Assembly: GCA_963795435.1 (NCBI GenBank)
Contig: CAWCHV010000007.1
Coordinates: 62,001-126,000 of the forward strand
Direction: 5' to 3'
DNA length: 64,000 nucleotides
From: JAFKFI01 sp963795435
Lineage (GTDB): Bacteria > Pseudomonadota > Alphaproteobacteria > Acetobacterales > Acetobacteraceae
Shown here: in pieces, positions 8,421-20,661 of the stretch
How positions within the stretch are numbered: the stretch's first letter is position 1
How the letters are laid out: every line of letters begins with the position of its first letter
Translations under genes and position numbers: made by a program
The notes under the pieces: generated by a model
Databases searched by the model: none
What the model was told of the DNA's origin: nothing
What the model saw: only the letters and a program-made list of their open reading frames with translations

Positions 8421-8572
8421 CGCGCCATCATATCCGGCGGCTTATGCTGCGGGCGCGAAGGTTGCGTCCGTCCCAACTCCGCCATAATTTCGAACCAAGC
8501 CCCGCCGCCGGCTCGCGATCCGGGCCAAGACGGCACGCGAAACGCGCATCCGCAGGAATGAGGACACACACA

Positions 8573-9877
8573 ATGAGCGGCACGGCCTCCAGGTCCGTCA
8601 CCATCACGCTCGATGGGTCAAACAAGTCCACCAATCTGCCGCTCATCCAAGGCACGTTGGGTCCCGCGGTCGCCGACATCCGTAAGCTGTACGCAGATCT
8701 CGGGGTGTTCACCTACGATCCCGGCTACGGCGCCACCGCGTCCTGCGAAAGCAAGATCACCTACATCGACGGCGACGAGGGCGTGCTGCTGTATCGCGGC
8801 TATCCGATCGAGCAACTCGCCGAGCACTCGTCCTTCCTCGAGGTCTGCTACCTGCTGCAGCATGGCGAGCTGCCGAACCCGCAGCAGAAAGACGAGTTCG
8901 AGAAGGGCGTGCTGCGGCATACCATGCTGCATGAGCAGATCCGCGAGTTCTACAACGGCTTCCGTCGCGACGCCCATCCGATGGCGGTGATGTGCGGCGT
9001 GGTCGGGGCGCTGTCGGCTTTCTATCACGACAGCATGGACATCAACGACCCGGCGCAGCGCACCATCAGCGCCTTCCGGCTGATCGCGAAAGTGCCGACG
9101 ATCGCCGCCTGGGCGCACAAGTACAACATCGGCCAGCCGTTCATGTACCCGCGCAACGATCTCAGCTATGCGGAGAACTTTCTCTACATGTTCAACGCGG
9201 TGCCGGCCGAGCCGTACCACGTGAACCCGATCCTGGCGCGCGCCATGGACCTCATCATGATCCTGCACGCGGACCATGAGCAGAACGCCTCGACCAGCAC
9301 CGTCCGGCTCGCCGGCTCGACCGGGGCCAACCCGTTCGCCTGTATCGCCGCGGGCATCGCGAGCCTGTGGGGTCCGGCGCATGGCGGCGCCAATGAGGCG
9401 GTGCTGAAGATGCTCCAGGAGATCGGCCACAAGGACAACATCAAGGAGTTCCTGGCCAGCGTGAAGGACCGGAACCAGCACACGCGGCTGATGGGCTTCG
9501 GCCACCGCGTCTACAAGAACTACGACCCCCGGGCGAAGATCATGCAGCGCACCTGCCACGAGGTGCTGGGCGAGCTCGGCATTAACGACCCGCTGCTCGA
9601 CCTGGCGATGGAAATGGAAAAGATCGCGTTGAGCGATCCCTATTTCGTCGACCGCAAGCTGTATCCGAACGTGGATTTCTACTCGGGCATCATTCTGCGG
9701 GCGATGGGCTTCCCCACCAGCATGTTCACCGCGCTGTTCGCGGTGTCGCGGACCGTGGGCTGGATCAGCCAATGGGAGGAGATGGTAAAGGATCCCGAAC
9801 AGCGCATCGGCCGTCCACGACAGGTCTATACCGGCGCCGCACGCCGCGACTTCGTTCCCCTGGCTCAGCGGAGATAG
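8573..9877 (+). CDS. gltA: Citrate synthase
   Basis: 434 residues, type II citrate synthase of the TCA cycle, condensing acetyl-CoA and oxaloacetate. Catalytic and binding signatures are present: ILHADHEQNASTSTVRLAGS, LWGPAHGGANEAVLKML, and MGFGHRVYKNYDPRAK with the catalytic His, ending in GRPRQVYTGAARRDFVPL. Start: ATG at 8573 with a GAGG at 8560-8563; an in-frame ATG at 8558 lies before that site. It stands alone, as is common in this group, and is followed by a hairpin terminator. Confidence 0.97.
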   Translation: MSGTASRSVTITLDGSNKSTNLPLIQGTLGPAVADIRKLYADLGVFTYDPGYGATASCESKITYIDGDEGVLLYRGYPIEQLAEHSSFLEVCYLLQHGELPNPQQKDEFEKGVLRHTMLHEQIREFYNGFRRDAHPMAVMCGVVGALSAFYHDSMDINDPAQRTISAFRLIAKVPTIAAWAHKYNIGQPFMYPRNDLSYAENFLYMFNAVPAEPYHVNPILARAMDLIMILHADHEQNASTSTVRLAGSTGANPFACIAAGIASLWGPAHGGANEAVLKMLQEIGHKDNIKEFLASVKDRNQHTRLMGFGHRVYKNYDPRAKIMQRTCHEVLGELGINDPLLDLAMEMEKIALSDPYFVDRKLYPNVDFYSGIILRAMGFPTSMFTALFAVSRTVGWISQWEEMVKDPEQRIGRPRQVYTGAARRDFVPLAQRR

Positions 9878-10348
9878 CTCCGCGCCACGGCAAGGGCAGC
9901 GAAAGGGCCGAGCCGAGCGCCGCGACCCGCTCTCATTCTGCTGACGAAGGGCGGGGCGCGGGCCCGCCCTCATTTATTGCGGATATGTTTCTTTCACGCA
10001 GCGCTGCGGCATGAGTTTTATCCTGTGAAATAGTTCTTGTTGCACAGTCTGCTCCGACCAACCGAGTACCATGGTGTTGACGAGCAACGTTAAGGAATCG
10101 CGACAAGCAACTCACAGGAACTCGCAGAATTCTATTCCGGATGGATCGCGATCATGAGGCCAAGGACCGCCGCAACACCGCTGACGGGGCAAGAACATTT
10201 CGGGAATTCAGAACAGCTTGATCGCGCAATCGTGAACCCAAATCGGCTTTGTCCAACACAAAGTTAACGATCAACTTACCGAGAGGAGCGAAGGCGGCTA
10301 TGGATGCACCCGCAAGTTGAATTTTGAACCGCACCTCTCGGAGGTTTT
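9878..10348. other. 471-base gene-free gap between gltA and the next gene
   Basis: The first ~100 bases hold the gltA terminator. The rest is clearly less GC-rich than its surroundings and contains no convincing ORF, tRNA or repeat. The last part carries the ribosome-binding site GGAGG at 10340-10344 for the gene at 10349. It may hold that gene's promoter, but no clear -35/-10 pair stands out. Confidence 0.5.
9948..9970 (+). terminator. Probable intrinsic terminator of gltA
   Basis: An inverted repeat with 8-bp arms, AGGGCGGG and CCCGCCCT, and a 7-base loop, followed by CATTTATTG. The U-tract is short, so termination may be partial. It lies 70 bases after the gltA stop. Confidence 0.6.
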
Positions 10349-10978
10349 ATGTTGGAGCCCTATTATTCCCTCGACGCGCTCGTGCGGGCTCGCCTCAAGA
10401 AGTGGCCGCAACGGCCGCCGGGATTGGATGGCACCGGCACCGGACGAGACGCCTGGATGCGCGGACGACCGACCGCCGACGACATGGGCAACCCCTTTCT
10501 CAAGCTGCCGGGAAGCAATCGCTTCCGCACCCTGCCGGACGGACTGTGGCTCAATTTCGGTGGCACGCCGCTTGAACCCTATGTCGACATTTTCGCCATC
10601 GAGGCTTGCGGCAGCTTGCAAAACCTCCTCGACAAGCGCTCCCGCTTCGCACCGAGCACACAGTCGCTGCTGGCGGTCTGCCCGGTCGCGTGGCTCCTCG
10701 CCCCGGCGCTCGCGGACGACCCGACGCCACGCTGGAAAGCCACCGGCCTCCTGCGCGCGGAGCCAACTCACCCGTTCGTCCTGCCGGTGCGCGACCTCAA
10801 GGTGATGTACGGCTTGAAGACCCGCCATTATCAGGTGGCGACCGGTACCCTGCCGCATCCGCATGAGTATTTCGTCCCGATGGATGCGTTGACCGCCGTG
10901 GACGGGGACAAGAATCCGGCGCTGCAGGCGATGGTCGCCCGCGCCTGTACAGCCGGCAATTTCCTTACCCTGCCCTGA
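10349..10978 (+). CDS. Hypothetical protein, function unknown
   Basis: 209 residues, not assigned to a family from memory. It has no signal peptide or membrane segment and looks soluble and globular, with a distinctive central stretch LWLNFGGTPLEPYVDIFAIEACGSLQNLL followed by DKRSRFAPSTQSLLAVCP. The ATG at 10349 is four bases after a GGAGG, somewhat tight but clear. Codon use matches the neighbours although the upstream region is less GC-rich. The last 14 bases overlap the convergent glycerophosphodiesterase gene. Confidence 0.7.
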   Translation: MLEPYYSLDALVRARLKKWPQRPPGLDGTGTGRDAWMRGRPTADDMGNPFLKLPGSNRFRTLPDGLWLNFGGTPLEPYVDIFAIEACGSLQNLLDKRSRFAPSTQSLLAVCPVAWLLAPALADDPTPRWKATGLLRAEPTHPFVLPVRDLKVMYGLKTRHYQVATGTLPHPHEYFVPMDALTAVDGDKNPALQAMVARACTAGNFLTLP

Positions 10979-11876
10979 TGATCGCAGCCGAGGATCGCGC
11001 CGGGGGCAATGCAATGCCCTCGGCCTGGAGCACGCGACGTGCGAGGTCGGGGCGGTCCGAGATCAATCCGTCCACGCCGAGGCCGATCAGCCGGCGCACA
11101 TCGTCGGGTTGGTTCACGGTCCAGGGCACCACCTGAAGACCGAGGTCGTGCGCCTCGGCCACCAATTCCGCCGTCAGATCGCCATGCTCCGGGGCCCAGA
11201 TCGGCCCGCCCTCGGCGGCCACGGCGCGCGGCACGGAGCCAGCATAGTCCGACGGGTCCGGCCCGTCCCACCAGCGCCAGGTGTCAGCGCCGGTGGAGCT
11301 GCGGGTCAGCCAGGAGAGCACGACTTCGGGACGGCGAGCGCGCAGATGACGCAGCCCCCGCCAATCGAAGGACTGCACCGTGGAGCGCGTCACCGCCCCC
11401 GTCGCGTCGAGCACGGCCAGCACCGCGTCCGCCATCTCGCCCGGGCTCGCGGTCCACTCCGGATGCAGCGGGAAGGTCTTCAACTCGATGTCGAACCGCG
11501 CTTCGGGGTCGAGGCCGATCACCTCGGCGAGGCCAGGGATGCGGGCGCCGTCATGCGGGGCCTGGTCGGGGAATCTGCCGGCATAAGCCGAGCCGGGCCG
11601 GATGCGGCCCACGTCGTAGGCCAGCAACGCCTCGCACGTGATCGAGCCGATCCGCGGGCCGGGCCCGGTCAGCCACTCACCCCCCGCCCCGCGGGTGATG
11701 TCGGGGTTGAGGCTCGGATCATGGGTGACGACGACTTGCCCGTCCGCGGTCAGGCCCACGTCCATCTCTAGCACGTCGACCCCGATCGCGAGCGCCCCGG
11801 CAAAACCTCCGAGCGTGTTCTCCGGAAACAGCCCGCGCGCGCCGCGATGGCCCTGTAACTGGATGCAGCGTGTCAT
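10965..11876 (-). CDS. ugpQ: Glycerophosphodiester phosphodiesterase
   Basis: 303 residues. It hydrolyses glycerophosphodiesters to glycerol-3-phosphate and an alcohol. Family signatures: QGHRGARGLFPENTLGGF with the HRG and PEN motifs, then VLEMDVGLTADGQVVVTHDPSL with the EMD and HDP metal-binding residues, and FDIELKTFP further on. VVPWTVNQPDDVRRLIGLGVDGLISDRPD closes the TIM barrel. There is no signal peptide, so it is probably cytoplasmic. The gene symbol is by analogy with the cytoplasmic enzyme; no glycerol-phosphate transport genes adjoin it. Confidence 0.9.
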   Translation of the reverse strand: MTRCIQLQGHRGARGLFPENTLGGFAGALAIGVDVLEMDVGLTADGQVVVTHDPSLNPDITRGAGGEWLTGPGPRIGSITCEALLAYDVGRIRPGSAYAGRFPDQAPHDGARIPGLAEVIGLDPEARFDIELKTFPLHPEWTASPGEMADAVLAVLDATGAVTRSTVQSFDWRGLRHLRARRPEVVLSWLTRSSTGADTWRWWDGPDPSDYAGSVPRAVAAEGGPIWAPEHGDLTAELVAEAHDLGLQVVPWTVNQPDDVRRLIGLGVDGLISDRPDLARRVLQAEGIALPPARSSAAIIRAG

Positions 11877-11974
11877 TCAGCCGTATCAGGATCCGCCCGG
11901 AGGAGATTGCGAACCGCAAGTGCTCCGCGGCGGCGCGCAAGCCCGATGAGGCGCCGAGTGCCGGGAAGTGGCGG

Positions 11975-12214
11975 TCAGGCGCAGGCGCAGCCCGCGGTAG
12001 GCCCCCTCGCCTCCCGCACGACGTGATGGTCGATCCACTCGGCCACCAACCGCCGCGCCTCGTTCAGCGAGGATTCCGGATGGTGGATGCGGTACAGCGT
12101 CGTACAAGCCTGAAAGGCCGCCATATCGTCACTGCCGAGCTGGCGCAGATCGCGATAGGCAGTCACGACCGCCCGTTCGCAGCGCCGCCCGATCACGCTG
12201 GTCTCCTCACCCAT
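11975..12214 (-). CDS. Small conserved-looking hypothetical protein
   Basis: 79 residues from ATG 12214, with a GGAG about ten bases upstream. Mostly helical and amphipathic (AVVTAYRDLRQLGSDDMAAFQACTTLYRIHHP), ending in a Cys-containing tail, GCACA. No family recognised. Composition and the lack of a competing frame make it likely to be real. It lies between the glycerophosphodiesterase and thiD genes on the same strand. Confidence 0.6.
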   Translation of the reverse strand: MGEETSVIGRRCERAVVTAYRDLRQLGSDDMAAFQACTTLYRIHHPESSLNEARRLVAEWIDHHVVREARGPTAGCACA

Positions 12215-12317
12215 TCCGGGGCATCTCCCTAGTTGCGAGTGGCTCGCAATGTTGGCCAACTTTACGGGCCGGGTCGGCAGCCGGCAAGCGCCAAACGCAC
12301 AAGGCGGGGGTACGTGA

Positions 12318-13124
12318 TCAGCGAAGGCGCGCCGGATCTATCGTGACCGCGTGATTAATTGGCCCGTGCCCCGCTCCCACGCCCGGTGCCGACGCGATCG
12401 CCGCGTGGACGTAGACACGAGCGCGCACCACGGCGTCGCGCAGCGCCATGCCTTGCGCGAGCCCCGCCGCGATGGCGCTGGCGAGCGTGCAGCCGGTGCC
12501 GTGCGTATGGCGCGTGGCGATGCGCGGGGAGGAAAACTCCTCGATGCCTGTCTCGGTCGCCAGAAGGTCGACCACGTCCTCGCCTTCCATGTGGCCGCCC
12601 TTGAGCAGCACCGCCGGCACGCCGAGCGTCAGCATCACCGAGGCGGCGTGGCGCATCGCGTCCGTGTCGCGGATCGGCACCCCCGATAGGACCTCGGCCT
12701 CCGGCAGGTTCGGCGTCAACAGGGTGGCGAGCGGCACCAGCATCCGTTTCAGGGTACTCACCGCGTCGAACGCCAGCAGCGCCTGGCCGCCCTTGGCCAC
12801 CATCACCGGATCGACCACCAGCGGCACTCCGCGCGCCCGCTCGGCAAGCACGTCGGCCACCACTTCGATGGTCGCGGCATCGGCCAGCATCCCGGTCTTG
12901 ATCGCGTCAGCGCCGATATCGGCGAGCACGCATTCGAGCTGCAGGCGCAGGAAATCGAGCGGCACAGAGTACACGCCGTGCACGCCCAGGGTGTTCTGCG
13001 CCGTAAGGGCGGTAACGGCGCTGGCCGCATACGCGCCGAGCGCCGTCACCGACTTGATATCGGCCTGGATGCCCGCGCCGCCGCCAGAATCCGAACCCGC
13101 GACGATCAACACACGGCCGGTCAT
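12318..13124 (-). CDS. thiD: Bifunctional hydroxymethylpyrimidine kinase/phosphomethylpyrimidine kinase
   Basis: 268 residues, ribokinase-like fold. It phosphorylates HMP and HMP-P in thiamine synthesis. Signatures: VLIVAGSDSGGGAGIQADIK at the N-terminus, PLVVDPVMVAKGG, and the anion-hole/catalytic RHTHGTGCTLASAIAAGLAQG with the catalytic Asp position replaced by Cys, as is normal for ThiD. Start: ATG at 13124 behind GTGGAGCGG. It follows glmM on the same strand after about 30 bases. The partner thiE lies at 31.6 kb on the other strand. Confidence 0.95.
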   Translation of the reverse strand: MTGRVLIVAGSDSGGGAGIQADIKSVTALGAYAASAVTALTAQNTLGVHGVYSVPLDFLRLQLECVLADIGADAIKTGMLADAATIEVVADVLAERARGVPLVVDPVMVAKGGQALLAFDAVSTLKRMLVPLATLLTPNLPEAEVLSGVPIRDTDAMRHAASVMLTLGVPAVLLKGGHMEGEDVVDLLATETGIEEFSSPRIATRHTHGTGCTLASAIAAGLAQGMALRDAVVRARVYVHAAIASAPGVGAGHGPINHAVTIDPARLR

Positions 13125-13155
13125 CCGCTCCACTTTCGTCAAAACGAAACCGGCA

Positions 13156-14526
<1,371 letters not shown>

Positions 14527-14611
14527 TGCAGATCGTTGCTCCGGTGAATCGGGATTGTCGTTGAACAGCGTTTAGCCCGGGAGAACCGGGCGATCCAAGT
14601 AGTCTAAATGG

Positions 14612-15634
14612 TCAGGTCATCAGCGCACCCCAGACACGCAGCGCCTGGACCGTCCCAGCAACGTCGTGCACGCGCAGGATCGACGCGGAACGCGCGATCG
14701 AATGCAACCCCGCGGCGAGCGATCCATGATCCCGGAGGCGCGGCTCGGCAACTGCGGAGAGATTGCCGATGAACGCCTTGCGGGACACACCGACGAGCAC
14801 GCGGCAGCCGAGATTGAGAAGGAGCGGCAAGCGAGACAGCAACTCGAGATTGTGTGCAGCGGCCTTGGCGAAGCCGATCCCGGGGTCGATCACGATCCGC
14901 TCAGCGGCGATCCCGGCACGCTCCGCCGCGGCGACACGGGCGTCGAGTTCCCGGACGACGGTGACCGCCACATCGTCGTAGCTGGCATGAGCGTTCATCG
15001 TCGCCGGCTCGCCTCGCATATGCATCAGCACCATCGGGCAGCCTCGCGCGGCCAGCAGCGGTGCGGCGGCAGGATCGCGCGAAAGCCCTGAGATATCGTT
15101 GACGATCGCGGCCCCGGCGTCGAGCGCCGCCCGCATCGTCGTGGCATTCCTGGTATCGATTGAGAGGCGCAGTCCGCGTTCCGCGAGCGCGCGGATGACC
15201 GGCAGCACGCGCGCCAGTTCCACCTCGGGCGGCGTCGAAGCCGCGCCCGGGCGCGTGCTCTCGCCGCCGACGTCGACGATGTCGGCCCCGGCCGCCGCCA
15301 TCGCGAGCCCGGCGGCGATGGCGGCGGCAGGATCGCCATGCGCGCCGCCGTCGCTGAAGCTGTCGGGGGTTACGTTCAGAATGCCCATCACGGCCGGGCG
15401 ATCCACGGGAAGCCCGGCCCAGGCCGGACGCTTGCGAGTGACCTGTCGGATCGTCGATGCCCACCCGTCGGGGACCGCGGCGACCGGCATGGGTGGCGAA
15501 CTCCCGCCATCCTCGATCAGCCGAACCAGGGTGAACCCGAGCGGCCCGCCCGCCAACGGCAAGGCCAGTCCCGCCCGCATTGCGTCCAAGGCCGCCGTTC
15601 CGTCGAGGAGACCGAGCGGTTCGGCGAGCCGCAC
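14612..15634 (-). CDS. folP: Dihydropteroate synthase
   Basis: About 340 residues. It joins p-aminobenzoate to hydroxymethyl-dihydropterin pyrophosphate in folate synthesis. Signatures: VMGILNVTPDSFSDGG, GGESTRPGA, LSIDTRNATTMRAALDAG, NDISGLSRDP and DPGIGFAKAAAHNLELL. The ~95-residue N-terminal extension before the barrel is usual in this group. The frame is open to 15706 inside ftsH. GTG 15634, 17 bases after the ftsH stop, is chosen because RLAEPLGLLDG then begins the protein; a GTG at 15706 would overlap ftsH by 55 bases. Confidence 0.93.
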   Translation of the reverse strand: MRLAEPLGLLDGTAALDAMRAGLALPLAGGPLGFTLVRLIEDGGSSPPMPVAAVPDGWASTIRQVTRKRPAWAGLPVDRPAVMGILNVTPDSFSDGGAHGDPAAAIAAGLAMAAAGADIVDVGGESTRPGAASTPPEVELARVLPVIRALAERGLRLSIDTRNATTMRAALDAGAAIVNDISGLSRDPAAAPLLAARGCPMVLMHMRGEPATMNAHASYDDVAVTVVRELDARVAAAERAGIAAERIVIDPGIGFAKAAAHNLELLSRLPLLLNLGCRVLVGVSRKAFIGNLSAVAEPRLRDHGSLAAGLHSIARSASILRVHDVAGTVQALRVWGALMT

Positions 15635-15651
15635 GTCCGACCGGGATCGGG

Positions 15652-17571
<1,920 letters not shown>

Positions 17572-17741
17572 GTCAGTTGGCTCATGGGGTCAGTTCGCTC
17601 ACGTCCGGGAGTCCGTCCCGTCCTTTGGGTCAACTTGATGCTCGCCCGCTCAAGAAACGGTCAATTACGGGCGCGATGCAGCAAACATAGGTTGTCCGGA
17701 CGGTTCCTGCATCCCCATTGCCCGCCGAGCCGTCAAAACCG

Positions 17742-19022
17742 TCACGCCGGCCGAAAAGCGGCGCAGGCGGCGGGCCGGGCCGGGCCGAACACCAGGGGGA
17801 CCGATGCGCATCGTTGGGTGTCAGGATAACCAAGATGGGGTACCGCGAACAGCGATTCCTCCCGGCGCAAGGCGGGCAGGGTCCGCAGCACCGCCGAAGG
17901 AAGCCCGGAGCGCCGGCGAAGCAGGGCGGCCGCGCCGCCCAGCGCGCCCAGCGAGAGGCCGGCGGGCGCGGCCGCGTCGTGGGCCAGACGGAAGCGGCCG
18001 TCCCACGGCGCGCCGTCCCACCCCGCCTCCTCGGCCGGAATCGGCGGCGCGATGGCGGCCTCCTCGCGCACCAGCAGCAGCCCGGGTCCGAGCCGGCCCG
18101 CCGCGAGCAGGCGCACGCCGGCGAGCGTGGCCGGACGCGGATCGCAAGCCAGCGCCGCCAGCGCCACGGGGCGTGGCGGGAACGGCGCGCCCGAGATGGC
18201 CTGGATCAGCGCGCCGAGCGCCGCCGCCGGAACCGGCCCCGGGCGCAACACCGCGAACCCCTCGGGCCGCAATGTGGCCGACGCTCCGAGGAACGCCGCC
18301 ACGCCTTCCTCGCGCCCCCGCCGGGCAGCACCGGCGGCCGAAGCGGCGGCGGCCAGTGCGACTGTGGCCAGCCCGGCGCCATCCTGGTCCGCCCGCAGAC
18401 GCCGTAGCCGCGCGCGCAGAGACTGCGGGTCCGCGTTGCTCGGATCCTCGACCCAGTCGAGGCCCGCCGCGCGCAATGTGGCGCGCAGCCGGACGGGTGG
18501 GATCGTCAGCAGCGGGCGCAGCAGACGGAGATGGTCGGTCTCGCGCAGCGCGGCCATGCCGGCGAGGCCGGCCTCTCCGCTGGCCGAAAGCGCGCGGATC
18601 AACAGTGTCTCGGACTGATCCGCCGCGTGATGGCCGAGCAGCAGGTGCAGGATCCCGTGCGCGGCGCACGCCTCCGCCAGCGCGGCATAACGGGCGGCGC
18701 GCGCCCGCGTGGCCAGCCCTGGGCCGGGCGGAATCGCGAGACGCGTCGCATGGACGGGGATACCACGCGCGGTCAGTCGCTCGCGCGTGAGCGCGACCTC
18801 CCGCGCCGCGGCCGGTCGCAGTCCGTGATCCACCACGAGAGCCAGGACCGAGCCGCCCCGCTCCGCCGCCCAAGCGCGCGCCAGCACCGCCATCGCCATG
18901 CTGTCGGCGCCGCCCGAAACGGCGAGCCCAAGGCGCGGCGCGGGCTCGAATGGCCCGAGCGGGGCCATGCACGCGGCGAAGGCGGCGTCGTCGATCGGTA
19001 GCGCCGACGGGCTCAGTGGCAC
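17742..19022 (-). CDS. tilS: tRNA(Ile)-lysidine synthase
   Basis: 426 residues. It modifies C34 of the CAU-anticodon tRNA-Ile with lysine so that it reads AUA. The PP-loop ATP-binding motif is LAVSGGADSMAMAVLA near residue 33, and the characteristic LLLGHHAADQSETLLIR follows at about 130. The C-terminal half is alanine-rich and divergent, as is usual. It overlaps the cpoB stop by 10 bases on the same strand, so it is probably co-transcribed with the tol genes. Confidence 0.93.
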   Translation of the reverse strand: MPLSPSALPIDDAAFAACMAPLGPFEPAPRLGLAVSGGADSMAMAVLARAWAAERGGSVLALVVDHGLRPAAAREVALTRERLTARGIPVHATRLAIPPGPGLATRARAARYAALAEACAAHGILHLLLGHHAADQSETLLIRALSASGEAGLAGMAALRETDHLRLLRPLLTIPPVRLRATLRAAGLDWVEDPSNADPQSLRARLRRLRADQDGAGLATVALAAAASAAGAARRGREEGVAAFLGASATLRPEGFAVLRPGPVPAAALGALIQAISGAPFPPRPVALAALACDPRPATLAGVRLLAAGRLGPGLLLVREEAAIAPPIPAEEAGWDGAPWDGRFRLAHDAAAPAGLSLGALGGAAALLRRRSGLPSAVLRTLPALRREESLFAVPHLGYPDTQRCASVPLVFGPARPAACAAFRPA

Positions 19023-19924
19023 CCGGCCCGCTGCCGCACGCCGGGAGCGCCTTCCCGCGCCTCCGTGCTGCGCGGAAATTCGGCGGCGAGCTTGGCGAGC
19101 GTCTCGCAGGCGGCGCGCTTCTCGCCGATCCCGGTCAGCGCGCTCGCGAGCCCGAGCAGCGCGTCCGGCGCGTGCCCGCCGGTCTTGGAGCGATTGTAGG
19201 TGTCGTCGTAGGCGATCGCCGCCTGCGCGTAGTTGCGCTGGCCGGCCAGCGCCTGAGCGAGCAGGAACTGCGCGTCATAGGCGCGCGGCGAAGTGCGGCT
19301 CCCTTGCAGCACCTCGCGCGCCGATGCCTCCGCGGCCGGATAGTCCCGCCGCGCCAGCGCCGCGTGGCCCTCCTGCAGTGCGATCTCGGGGGTCCGCCGC
19401 ACTGGAGGCCCCGGCGCGACGGCGGGCGGGGCGGCGGGGGCATTGCCGAGAGTTGCCGGCGGCGGGCTGGTGGTCCGAGGCGGCGGTGGGCCGGCAGCGG
19501 GTGGCGCGGCGCCCGCCGGCCGTCCGCCGCCTTGTTGCAACTGGAAATTAAGGTCACCGAGTTGTTTGGCCATATCGGCGTTCTGCCGCTGGGTCTGGTT
19601 GGTGACTTCGTCGATCTCGCCACGGAGCTGCCGCACCTGCTCCTCGAGCGCTTGCACCCGTTGGAGCAGCTGCGCCGTGATGTCGCCCCCCGGCGGCGGC
19701 CCGGCCGGCGGGCCGCCATAGCCGCCTAGGGAGGAGCCGCCAGGCGGCGGCGACACAACGCCACCTCTCCCGATCTCGGATTGCAGCTGCTGCATGTCGC
19801 GGCGCAGCTCCAGGATCTGGTTCTGCAGCGCGATCCCCTCGCGACTGTCCATCTGCGCCCTCGCCGGCACGGACACGATGATCGCGCCCGTCAGCAGCAG
19901 CGCGCGGGTAAGCGACGATCTCAT
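19013..19924 (-). CDS. cpoB: Tol-Pal system protein CpoB (YbgF)
   Basis: 303 residues, a periplasmic coordinator of outer-membrane constriction and peptidoglycan synthesis at division. It has an N-terminal signal peptide (LTRALLLTGAIIVSVPARAQ), a coiled-coil region with QNQILELRRDMQQLQSEIG and LLQRVQALEEQVRQLRGEIDEV, a proline-rich linker, and C-terminal TPR repeats (ALARRDYPAAEASAREVLQ, FLLAQALAGQRNYAQAAIA). It follows pal after about 100 bases. Confidence 0.92.
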   Translation of the reverse strand: MRSSLTRALLLTGAIIVSVPARAQMDSREGIALQNQILELRRDMQQLQSEIGRGGVVSPPPGGSSLGGYGGPPAGPPPGGDITAQLLQRVQALEEQVRQLRGEIDEVTNQTQRQNADMAKQLGDLNFQLQQGGGRPAGAAPPAAGPPPPRTTSPPPATLGNAPAAPPAVAPGPPVRRTPEIALQEGHAALARRDYPAAEASAREVLQGSRTSPRAYDAQFLLAQALAGQRNYAQAAIAYDDTYNRSKTGGHAPDALLGLASALTGIGEKRAACETLAKLAAEFPRSTEAREGAPGVRQRAGCH

Positions 19925-20027
19925 GCAACTACTCCTCGACCCGATCCGGCGCGCCGAGCGCTCCGGGAAGGATCGGCGGGATCGGTCTGACGTCCGATCA
20001 GCGGGCTCCCATCGGGCGGAAGCTCGA

Positions 20028-20507
20028 TCAGCGGACCGACGTGATCGCGTTCCGGTTCTGCGCCCAGGCTTCCTCGTTGTCGCCGAGCGCGGTCGGACGG
20101 TCCTTGCCGTAGCTGATCGTGCTGATCCGCGAGGAATTCACGCCACGGGCCACCAGATAGTCGCGCGCCGCGTTGGCGCGGCGCTGACCGAGGGCGAGAT
20201 TGTATTCCTCGGTGCCGCGATCGTCCGTGTTGCCGGCCACCTGCACGCTCACCTGCGGATAGCGCCCGAGCCAGCCCGACTGACGGTCGAGCGTCGAGCG
20301 CGAGTCCCCGCTGAGCTGGGAGGAGTTGAAGGCAAAGAAGACGCGGTCGCCGACATTGGCGACCAGATCCTCCTGGCTGCCCGGCACCGGACCGGCGGTC
20401 GAAGCCGAGGCGCCCGTCCCGGAGGTTGTCGGGGCCGGCGACTTGGGGTTCGAGCACGCCGTCAGCAGCGCCAGCGCGCCGAGGGCAGCCATCATCTTTA
20501 CGTTCAT
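20028..20507 (-). CDS. pal: Peptidoglycan-associated lipoprotein Pal
   Basis: 159 residues. A lipoprotein signal peptide with lipobox LTAC puts it in the outer membrane. The OmpA-like domain binds peptidoglycan: LDRQSGWLGRYPQVSVQVAGN, TDDRGTEEYNLALGQRRANAA, and ISTISYGKDRPTALGDNEEAWAQNR with the usual meso-DAP contact Asp and Arg. It follows tolB on the same strand and completes the Tol-Pal set. Confidence 0.96.
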   Translation of the reverse strand: MNVKMMAALGALALLTACSNPKSPAPTTSGTGASASTAGPVPGSQEDLVANVGDRVFFAFNSSQLSGDSRSTLDRQSGWLGRYPQVSVQVAGNTDDRGTEEYNLALGQRRANAARDYLVARGVNSSRISTISYGKDRPTALGDNEEAWAQNRNAITSVR

Positions 20508-20661
20508 TCAGGTTCGTCCCTGGTTGGGGAGGCAACACGGTGAAGCTGGGCGCGATGGAGCGGCGGTACCGTAATCCGTTTCGCCGTCGCGGGCGATTAG
20601 CCCCGCCCGCGCGAACGGTCAAGTTTCGGCGGACGGATACACGCACGACGCCCGGCATTTC

